This document shows positions 57,731 through 64,000 of a stretch of 64,000 bases of DNA, piece by piece. Location of the stretch: NCBI GenBank assembly GCA_016716365.1, contig JADJWM010000018.1, forward strand, positions 620,001 through 684,000, given 5' to 3'. Within the stretch, counting starts at the first letter, position 1, and each line of letters starts with the position of its first letter. Both the position numbers and the translations under genes were made by a program. The notes beneath the pieces are model-generated. The model was given only the letters and a program-made list of their open reading frames with translations. It had not been told where the DNA came from and ran no database searches. The DNA is from Chloracidobacterium sp. (GTDB lineage: Bacteria; Acidobacteriota; Blastocatellia; Pyrinomonadales; Pyrinomonadaceae).

Positions 57731-59323
57731 TCACTTCTTCGGCCGGACGTAGTAAATCGCGAGGTCGCCATTGTCACGGATCCGCTCGACCGATAGGTTC
57801 TCACCCGCGTTCAATCGCATTTCGTGCTCGACGGGAACCAGAACGAGCGCACCGTTTTTCTCTTCCTTCTCGATAAAGGTACGGATCTCGACGGGACTCT
57901 CGAACCTCCTCTGCCGTCCCTCGTTATTTCTCGGCAGCCTTCCGCGAGCATAGAATTCGGCGCTGTGCGAGACGGTTATGAAGGGAAGAACCATCGCATC
58001 GCCGTGCCCCGCACGATCCGCGTCCGTGATCAGGCCCTTCACTGTGTCCGTGTCGGCATATTGCGGAAGAGCAAAGACCAATAGGGCAGTGACTATCACA
58101 AAGTGGGCGACGGCGATGAAGCGTAGCCACCGTTCAAGCTGGGGCCGTTTTTGCATCAACTCGAGCAGATAGATCGACGTGACGGCCACCGCCCCCGGAA
58201 GAACCGGCAAAATATATCCAGGAAGCTTCGAACCTGAAAAGGAAAAGAACAGTAGCGGCACTAACACCCATGCCGATGCGAACGCGAGCAGCGGAGACGT
58301 TTCGGGCCGGGCCTTGCCGTTCGAGTGTTCGATCATACCCTCTGAACATGTTTCTGCCCGGCCTGGTCCATCCGCCTCAGGAACGGGCCGAAAGATCCGT
58401 CGAGTGAATGTAACGACGGCGGCGAAAAAGAAGGGGATCCACGGCACCGTCATCAGAGGAAGGACCCAGAAGAAGAAATAAAATGGCTGCGGATGAAGAT
58501 ATTTGTTCGAGGTGTATCGCTGAAAATGGTGCTGGATTATGAATTCATCGATAAATTCCCATCCGTGACGTAGATACATGGGCACGTACCACGTCGAGCA
58601 GACCGCGACAGTTACTATAGGGCCCCAGGCGAGGCTCGTCAGCAGCTTGCGATCCGGAAAGCGCCGGACGAACAGATGGTAAACAACCGCGATCGATGCC
58701 GGGAAAACGACCCCGACAAGGCCCTTGGCCAACACGGCGACCCCGGCGAAGAAATAGAATAAGAAAAGAGGGAATGTCGTATGAGCACCGGCATTCGTAC
58801 CCCTACGAGTGCGGCTGTCGAAGACGTAATAACTGATCAATGACGCAGCGATCGGAAAAGTCAGAATTATGTCAAAGCTCGCCCCGCGGGAAAAAACGAT
58901 CAGCCCGAGTGCCGATGCCATGAACAAACCGAACCAGTTTGCTATACCGGCCGTTGAATTCCCATCATCCTCAGCCTCAGACGTTTCTTCAGCATATGTC
59001 CTGCCCAAGACCCACATGGCAAAGATCGTCCCAAGGCCGAACAAAGCGGAGCCGAAGCGGGCGGCGAATTCCGAAAGGCCGAACACGGAATAAGAAATGA
59101 TCTGCAGCCAATACAAGAGTGCGGGCTTTTCAAACCAATTGAAACCGCCAAGTGTCGGCGTGACCCAGTCACCGCGTTCGAACATCTCGCTTGCTACCTG
59201 AGCATACCGCGGCTCGTCGGGTCCCAAAAGCGGGACAGACAGGCCAAAAAAATAGACGAATACGATGATCAAGCACGCAGCGATCCAAAACCCACGATCC
59301 GTATTTACGACTAACTTTGTCAT
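57731..59323 (-). CDS. Glycosyltransferase family 39 membrane protein
   Basis: The 530-residue product has about eleven membrane helices. It begins with the GT39/ArnT-type loop 'VPLLGPDEPRYAQVASEMFERGDWVTPTLGGFNWFEKPALLYWLQ', in which the Asp-Glu pair is catalytic. The C-terminal about 90 residues are soluble, with 'YARGRLPRNNEGRQRRFESPVEIRTFIEKEEKNG'. It should transfer a sugar from a polyprenyl phosphate to lipid A, protein or another acceptor outside the cytoplasm. It shares its 3' end with the Sua5 gene. Confidence 0.88.
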   Translation of the reverse strand: MTKLVVNTDRGFWIAACLIIVFVYFFGLSVPLLGPDEPRYAQVASEMFERGDWVTPTLGGFNWFEKPALLYWLQIISYSVFGLSEFAARFGSALFGLGTIFAMWVLGRTYAEETSEAEDDGNSTAGIANWFGLFMASALGLIVFSRGASFDIILTFPIAASLISYYVFDSRTRRGTNAGAHTTFPLFLFYFFAGVAVLAKGLVGVVFPASIAVVYHLFVRRFPDRKLLTSLAWGPIVTVAVCSTWYVPMYLRHGWEFIDEFIIQHHFQRYTSNKYLHPQPFYFFFWVLPLMTVPWIPFFFAAVVTFTRRIFRPVPEADGPGRAETCSEGMIEHSNGKARPETSPLLAFASAWVLVPLLFFSFSGSKLPGYILPVLPGAVAVTSIYLLELMQKRPQLERWLRFIAVAHFVIVTALLVFALPQYADTDTVKGLITDADRAGHGDAMVLPFITVSHSAEFYARGRLPRNNEGRQRRFESPVEIRTFIEKEEKNGALVLVPVEHEMRLNAGENLSVERIRDNGDLAIYYVRPKK

Positions 59324-59386
59324 TTCAGGCCGCTTAACAGAGAATAAAGAGTATCGCGAATTTCAAAGGCCGATTCAACCGACTCG

Positions 59387-60427
59387 ATGGGGAGTACCGA
59401 GAAACAGAACGAAAGAAGCAGGCAAAAGGTCGCAGTAGTGGGCGTCGGAAGCCTGGGACGGCATCATGCCCGAAATTACGCCGAACTTGATCGCGAGGGC
59501 CGGGTAGAGTTGGCCGCTGTCTGCGACATCGACGCGGCGGCGGCTGCCGCGATGTCCGGCGAATACGGGTGCGAAGGCCTTAGCGACTGGCGGGAGCTTA
59601 TTGGCAGGGTGGATGCGGTCTCGATCGCCTCTCCAACGGAGACCCACTCCGAGATCGGCTGCGCCTTCCTCGGATCAGGCACACACGTTCTGGTCGAAAA
59701 ACCGATCGCTGTCACACTCGCCGATGCCGATAGGCTGATCGCAGCGGCCGAATCTTCGGGGGCAAAGCTGATGGTCGGCCAGCTCGAACGTTTTAATCCG
59801 GCGATGGCCGCGCTGAGGCCGCATGTTACGGATCCGCTTTATTTCGAGATACATCGTGTTTCGCCTTTTCCGAACCGGTCTCTTGATGTCGATGTGGTCC
59901 TTGACGTAATGATCCATGACCTCGATGCTGTGCAGTGGCTTGTCGGGCCGGATGTTCGGATCAAGGAGATAAGGGCGGTCGGCATCCCGGTAATTTCGGA
60001 CAAAGTCGATGCGGCAAACGCGCGGCTCGAGTTTGAGAACGGGGCGGTCGCGAACATAACCGCTTCACGGGTCGGAACTGAAAAGATAAGAAAGACGCGA
60101 TTTTACCAGCCCAACGCTTACGTCGTACTGGATTATGCGACAAAGTTCGCATCGCTTACGACGCTGAAACCCAATGCCTCTAACCCCCTTCTCGGAATCT
60201 CCATCAACCGGCTTGAGATCGACGACATCGAGCCGCTCCGTGCCGAAATAACGGCATTTCTGGATTCGATCGAGAATGATGTTCAACCGCCGGTGACCGG
60301 CGAGGATGGCCGACGGGCACTCGCTCTAGCTGTGGGAGTTCTCGAGCGGATCGAGGAGCACATCGACGGCCTCAGAAGACGGATGAAGGAAAAGCCGCCG
60401 AACCCCATGGAGTCGGCGGCCCCCTAA
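59387..60427 (+). CDS. Gfo/Idh/MocA-family oxidoreductase
   Basis: The 346-residue protein has an N-terminal Rossmann fold ('VAVVGVGSLGRHHARNYAELDREGRVELAAVCDID'), the 'EKP' motif in 'THVLVEKPIAVTLADADRLI' with the conserved Lys, and the C-terminal substrate domain with 'DVVLDVMIHDLDAVQWLVG'. It oxidises or reduces a sugar, possibly a UDP-sugar; the layout resembles GnnA-type UDP-GlcNAc 3-oxidases of lipid A synthesis, but this is only an inference. The N-terminal extension is short and basic. Confidence 0.82.
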   Translation: MGSTEKQNERSRQKVAVVGVGSLGRHHARNYAELDREGRVELAAVCDIDAAAAAAMSGEYGCEGLSDWRELIGRVDAVSIASPTETHSEIGCAFLGSGTHVLVEKPIAVTLADADRLIAAAESSGAKLMVGQLERFNPAMAALRPHVTDPLYFEIHRVSPFPNRSLDVDVVLDVMIHDLDAVQWLVGPDVRIKEIRAVGIPVISDKVDAANARLEFENGAVANITASRVGTEKIRKTRFYQPNAYVVLDYATKFASLTTLKPNASNPLLGISINRLEIDDIEPLRAEITAFLDSIENDVQPPVTGEDGRRALALAVGVLERIEEHIDGLRRRMKEKPPNPMESAAP

Positions 60428-60442
60428 ACCCATCCGTAGGCA

Positions 60443-60892
60443 CTACGCAGCGGCTTCGCTGGTCTGCGTCTCATCGGAACCGGCCTGGATCGATCTGAGC
60501 CATTCCTGGGTCTTTCGCAGCCTTTCCTTGCCGTCCTTCCGATCCATGATCACCTTCTCAAGGTGTCCGTAAGCATCGGGCATGTCCCATTTTTCCCTCA
60601 ACTCGGCCAGCAGCGGCTCGACTTTTGCAAAGACTGAAATATGTTCGCCGACCGTATCGTTGAACATCGAGGCCTTGATCGCACCGTGATTCACGAGGGC
60701 GGCGGCCATTTCCCAATAGGACAATACCATCCTAAGATAGCCCCCGACCTCCGGGTCCATCATTGTTTTTTCGAACTCTTCGGCGCTTTCAGGATTAAAT
60801 GTGAACATCCAGTCCCGGGCCTTTCGCATCGTCGGCTCGCGGCGAAGGTCGTACAGCTTCAGGATCAGATCGGCGGATTCAAACTTGCTCAT
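60443..60892 (-). CDS. Hypothetical cytosolic protein (DUF4760-like)
   Basis: The 149-residue protein is mostly helical, with 'ADLILKLYDLRREPTMRKARDWMFTFNPESAEEFEKTMMDPEVGGYLRMVLSYWEMAAALVNHGAI' and a charged tail. A clear GGAGG precedes the ATG. I cannot assign a function; the resemblance to DUF4760 is weak. It converges with the Gfo/Idh/MocA gene, 15 bp apart, and is divergent from the serine hydrolase gene. Confidence 0.6.
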   Translation of the reverse strand: MSKFESADLILKLYDLRREPTMRKARDWMFTFNPESAEEFEKTMMDPEVGGYLRMVLSYWEMAAALVNHGAIKASMFNDTVGEHISVFAKVEPLLAELREKWDMPDAYGHLEKVIMDRKDGKERLRKTQEWLRSIQAGSDETQTSEAAA

Positions 60893-60982
60893 TAAAAAAC
60901 CTCCAAAAAATTTATAGACGAAGTCTATTGCCCTAAACCCCGAGTGTCAATAAGCCTAAAGCAGAGTTAAGATTAGAGCACG

Positions 60983-62119
60983 ATGCACGAACGGATCTCA
61001 GCCTACTTGTCGGAGCGGATCGCCGCAAATGATTTTCCCTCTGCGGTTTATCTGGTCGCCGAAAAAGGACGGATCGTCTTCCGGGACGCTATTGGCCATT
61101 CGGTCGTCGAACCCGAAACGATCGAAGCCAGGCCCGACACGATCTATGACCTCGCAAGTTTGACAAAGCCGTTGGTCACCGGGCTTTTGGCGGCCCAACA
61201 GATCGAAGACGGCGAGATCGAGCTCAGATCCCACATCGGCGACGTGGGTGTCGTATTTGGCGATTCGAGGGCGGCTTCACTGACCGTACAAGAACTTGCG
61301 GCGCATACGTCCGGCCTTCCGGCGTGGCTGCCATTCTACCTGTTGGCGGAATCCCCTTCGCCAACACACGTGAGTGAGGTCATCGCGGCTCAGCCGCTCG
61401 GGCCGCTCGGCTCGAGGGTCGAATACAGCGATCTGAATTTCATCGCGCTTTCGCTTGCGATCGAAGGCCCTCGTCCGGACTTTGAATTCGATCTCGCGGT
61501 AGCAAAGGAGCTTGGCCTCGAGAGAACGGCTTTCGATCCGCTCGAGAAAGGATTTGAGCGGGGCGAGATCGCGGCATGCGAAAAGGGAAACGCCTACGAA
61601 CGGCAAACATGTGTCGAGCAGGGTTACCTTCAACCATCCGCTGCCGCAAGTGGTGCTGACCGAAGTTCTGTATTTCGCGAATATCAGATCTGGGGCGAGG
61701 TGCACGACGGCAACGCGTGGTTTATGGGCGGTGTAGCCGGCCACGCCGGGCTTTTTTCAACCGCCGAGGAGGTGTTTAAGATCGCGCTCCAGTTTCTACC
61801 GAACTATACCCGACTTCTGAAAGCCGAAACATGCGAACTCTTCCGAACCAACTTCACAAAGGGTCTGAACGAGGATCGTTCTTTCGCGTTCCAGCTCGCC
61901 TCGACCAGAGATTCAACGGCGGGGACACAAATGCCTCCGGAAAGCTTTGGGCACAATGGGTTTACAGGCACCTCGCTCTGGATCGATCCGGTGAACGACC
62001 GCGTGTTCATCCTTTTGACGAACCGAACCCACCATCACCCACTCCCTTTCATGAACATCAATTCTGTCCGCCGCCGCTTCCATGACCTCGCGATCGACGC
62101 CCTCGAATGTAGTAAATAA
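60983..62119 (+). CDS. Beta-lactamase-fold serine hydrolase
   Basis: The 378-residue protein has the class C beta-lactamase/esterase motifs: S59-x2-K62 in 'YDLASLTKPLVTG', the 'Y-S-D' of 'VEYSDLNFIAL' near 154 and 'FGHNGFTGTSLWIDP' near 315, matching the K/H-T-G box. There is no signal peptide, so it is likely a cytosolic esterase, D-amino-peptidase or similar, not a drug-resistance enzyme. It is the only plus-strand gene between the DUF4760-like and VWFA genes. Confidence 0.83.
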   Translation: MHERISAYLSERIAANDFPSAVYLVAEKGRIVFRDAIGHSVVEPETIEARPDTIYDLASLTKPLVTGLLAAQQIEDGEIELRSHIGDVGVVFGDSRAASLTVQELAAHTSGLPAWLPFYLLAESPSPTHVSEVIAAQPLGPLGSRVEYSDLNFIALSLAIEGPRPDFEFDLAVAKELGLERTAFDPLEKGFERGEIAACEKGNAYERQTCVEQGYLQPSAAASGADRSSVFREYQIWGEVHDGNAWFMGGVAGHAGLFSTAEEVFKIALQFLPNYTRLLKAETCELFRTNFTKGLNEDRSFAFQLASTRDSTAGTQMPPESFGHNGFTGTSLWIDPVNDRVFILLTNRTHHHPLPFMNINSVRRRFHDLAIDALECSK

Positions 62120-62229
62120 GCGTTGTCGCCGATTTTTGAACAAAAAAACCTTGCAACGCGTCAAATATTCTGATAATCAAAAAGGCGCTTTCCCCAAAAG
62201 TAAAGATCGTAATCGGAGACTGGCTTAAG

Positions 62230-63447
62230 ATGAAACGTTATTTGACCGTTTTCATATTTGTCCTGGCCGCGGTCGGAACGGGGTTTGCGCAAAGCAACCG
62301 CTCCACGCGTCCCAGGGTCGTTGCAACCCCGACGCCGGCTCTGCCGGTCATTCAAAGCGATAACACCGATCCCGAGCGGCGTGGCGGACCGCCCGTCCTC
62401 GGCGGCGACAGCACACGGCGTCCGGTGCCGGGCCGGACCCCTGAGACGGTCGACGATGAGTCGGATGTTATCAAGGTGGAGACGAACCTGATCACGATGC
62501 CGGTTTCAGTGCTGGACCGCGATGGGCGATTTGTCAGCGGGATCGACCAGCGTGATTTCAAGATCTACGAGAACGGTGTAGAACAGCGGATCGAATACTT
62601 CCAGTCGGTCGAACAGCCGTTCACGGTCATCCTGATGATCGACGTCAGCCCATCGACTGCTTTCCGTATCGATGAGATACATTCCTCAGCGGTCCTTTTT
62701 GTTGACCAGTTAAGACCGAACGATCAAGTTATGGTGGTTGCCTTTGACGACCGAATGCGGGTTCTCTCGCAGCCGACGAACGACAAACGCATCCTCCGGA
62801 ACGCGATCTATCAGGCCCAGTTTGGCGATGGCACGAGCCTTTATGAAGCGGTGGATACCGTGATCAGAAGGGAGTTGTCGCGGGTCTCGGGTCGCAAGGC
62901 AGTGGTCTTGTTCACCGACGGGGTCGATACCACGTCCAGGCGTGCGTCCTACGAAAGCACGCTTGCAGCCGCCGAAGAGATCGACGCACTGTTTTATCCG
63001 ATCCGATATGACACTCAGCGCGACGGCTTTGGCGGCGGCGGTTGGGGCGGCAACCGGAACCCGCGAAGGGGTGGTCGAAATCAAGTGAACATTGGGGGCA
63101 TCATAGGAATCATTATCGGCGGCGGGAACTTCCCAATGCCGGGTGGTGGGCCGGGTGGCGGTGGCGGCTCGAACGCCTATGAAAGAGGCCGTCAGTACCT
63201 TGACCTGCTCGCGCAAAACAGCGGCGGGCGCAAATTCGAGGCTGACACTACCGCGAATCTTGATGCGGCGTTCACCGGTATCGCCGAAGAGCTTCGTCGA
63301 CAGTATTCTCTCGGGTACTACCCCGAAACGGTCGGCGAGGCAGGCGAGCGGCGGCAGATCCGCGTACGCGTGATGCGGCCGAATCTTGTCGTCCGGACCA
63401 AGAACAGCTACATTGTCGGCCAGAATGTGAGGAAACCCGGCGTGTAA
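62230..63447 (+). CDS. Secreted VWFA-related protein (acidobacterial type), copy 1
   Basis: The 405-residue protein has a signal peptide (KRYLTVFIFVLAAVGTGFAQ) and a Pro/Thr-rich spacer. The acidobacterial VWFA-related domain opens 'DVIKVETNLITMPVSVLDRDGRFVSGIDQRDFKIYENGVEQRIEYFQSVEQPFTVILMIDVS'. The MIDAS motif is D138-x-S140-x-S142, so it can bind a metal ion. A Gly/Pro-rich insert (about 264-316) splits the domain and would be a disordered loop. The C-terminal part 'EELRRQYSLGYYPE' is typical of the family. It is probably a surface or periplasmic adhesion-like protein. Confidence 0.85.
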   Translation: MKRYLTVFIFVLAAVGTGFAQSNRSTRPRVVATPTPALPVIQSDNTDPERRGGPPVLGGDSTRRPVPGRTPETVDDESDVIKVETNLITMPVSVLDRDGRFVSGIDQRDFKIYENGVEQRIEYFQSVEQPFTVILMIDVSPSTAFRIDEIHSSAVLFVDQLRPNDQVMVVAFDDRMRVLSQPTNDKRILRNAIYQAQFGDGTSLYEAVDTVIRRELSRVSGRKAVVLFTDGVDTTSRRASYESTLAAAEEIDALFYPIRYDTQRDGFGGGGWGGNRNPRRGGRNQVNIGGIIGIIIGGGNFPMPGGGPGGGGGSNAYERGRQYLDLLAQNSGGRKFEADTTANLDAAFTGIAEELRRQYSLGYYPETVGEAGERRQIRVRVMRPNLVVRTKNSYIVGQNVRKPGV

Positions 63448-63650
63448 CGCTGCGAATGAACCCAATTAGAATTAGTTCGATGGGATTCGGAGGCTGCGGA
63501 TCTGCGGGTTCCGAATGTTTTAACAGATCGGGCGGCTGAGATTTTCGATCCTTGGGCACGGGGCGCGTCCAATTTCGGGAACCGTCGGAAAACATCTTTT
63601 CCGCCCGGCTCGCGCATCGTATACTCTAATTTCAGGTTCGGACGGACTTA

Positions 63651-64000
63651 ATGTCGAAGACTCTCCATTTCTTGGTTGTATTGGTTACAGCAGCGACCCT
63701 CCTTTTCGCGGTCGAGGCTGAAGCACAATCGCGCCGGGTTCCGCCCGGACAAAGCAAAGCAAAGATCAATGAACGCACCGAAGTGCCCCGGCCGACGCCG
63801 ACTCCGGCGGTCGAAGCTGAAGAGGCTGAAGGGGTGATCTCGGTCGACACCCGGCTAGTTACTGTCCCGGTTCGGGTGCTTGACCGGCGAAACCGCTTCA
63901 TCGGCGGGCTCCAGAAAGAAGACTTTTCGATCTTTGAGAACGGAATTCAGCAAGAGCTTGCGTATTTCAGCAACGAAGCTCAGCCGTTCACGGTCGCGCT
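63651..64000 (+). CDS. Secreted VWFA-related protein, copy 2 (partial, runs off the window)
   Basis: The gene starts at ATG 63651 with a signal peptide (SKTLHFLVVLVTAATLLFAVEAEAQ), then a Pro-rich spacer and 'GVISVDTRLVTVPVRVLDRRNRFIGGLQKEDFSIFENGIQQELAYFSNEAQPFTVAL', the start of the same VWFA-related domain as copy 1. The window ends before the MIDAS motif is reached. It is a tandem paralogue on the same strand, separated by 203 bp with no further gene. Confidence 0.85.
   Translation, partial: MSKTLHFLVVLVTAATLLFAVEAEAQSRRVPPGQSKAKINERTEVPRPTPTPAVEAEEAEGVISVDTRLVTVPVRVLDRRNRFIGGLQKEDFSIFENGIQQELAYFSNEAQPFTVA

Noticed and set aside
60983..62119. Beta-lactamase-fold protein as an antibiotic-resistance gene
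   Set aside because: It has no signal peptide and it belongs to the broad serine hydrolase/esterase group; nothing indicates drug hydrolysis.
62152..62175. Promoter-like TTGCAA and TAATCA before the first VWFA gene
   Set aside because: The spacing is acceptable, but both boxes deviate and AT-rich sequence of this kind is common between genes; not enough to call.

Overview
This 64 kb window is chromosomal DNA, roughly 57% GC, from a bacterium that most resembles Acidobacteriota of the class Blastocatellia (Pyrinomonadales type). The support is two adjacent secreted proteins with the acidobacterial VWFA-related domain at the right end, an alternative complex III (ACIII) linked to an A2-type haem-copper oxidase, and several small families that I know mainly from that phylum. 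No phage, insertion sequence, CRISPR array, rRNA or tRNA gene is visible. The taxon is inferred from gene content and was not tested by a search.

Layout. 1-9429: end of an M28 peptidase, two small NTF2/ABM-fold proteins, a BCP-type peroxiredoxin, dapD, an overlapping lipid-kinase/metallophosphoesterase pair, an aminotransferase, an M14 carboxypeptidase and asd, which carries a one-base frameshift. 9434-14381: AI-2E family permease, a ParD/ParE-type toxin-antitoxin pair with a palindromic candidate operator, purB, two DUF4870 paralogues on the minus strand, and purS-purQ ending in a bidirectional terminator. 14487-18585: DUF4097-like repeat protein, GHMP kinase, DedA protein and ROK protein. 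18851-32593: one long respiratory operon, actA-B-C-D-E-F, an unknown membrane protein, SCO, and cytochrome oxidase subunits II, I, III and IV, closed by a hairpin terminator. 32782-35637: a Lol-like set (LolA-fold lipoprotein, LolD-type ATPase, one-helix membrane protein, LolA-like periplasmic protein). 35785-40415: radical SAM/SPASM protein, a multiply frameshifted pseudogene, a zinc-ribbon protein, an FMN reductase and a secreted hydrolase fused to a lectin-like propeller. 40477-44967 (minus): TlpA-NUDIX-GH15-pyruvate kinase. 45062-53684: NifU-BFD protein, CorC/HlyC protein, enolase with a HEAT-like partner, an orphan PAAR-like (DUF4280) protein, a GNAT protein, a phosphoglycerate-mutase homologue lacking its catalytic serine, thymidine kinase and two SnoaL-like paralogues. 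53793-64000: lipoprotein, uvrC, a 25-residue pilin-like microprotein with its own terminator, Sua5, GT39, Gfo/Idh/MocA oxidoreductase, a beta-lactamase-fold hydrolase and two VWFA proteins.

How it works together. The central operon encodes a complete electron path: quinol is oxidised by ACIII and electrons pass through its cytochromes to an oxygen reductase whose subunit II carries its own cytochrome c domain; SCO serves assembly of the CuA site. Most other genes are housekeeping functions (lysine/cell wall, purines, lower glycolysis, DNA repair, tRNA modification).

Most unusual observations. Three gene junctions of the respiratory operon carry inverted arrays of degenerate 7-bp repeats, each with its own heptad motif. 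One array has been captured as the coding sequence of the ActE lipoprotein signal peptide. Other points worth a second look are the phosphoglycerate-mutase pseudoenzyme, the orphan DUF4280 spike-tip protein, the 25-residue microprotein, the Lol-like cluster without a permease, and the frameshifts in asd and in the gene at 36863-37356.
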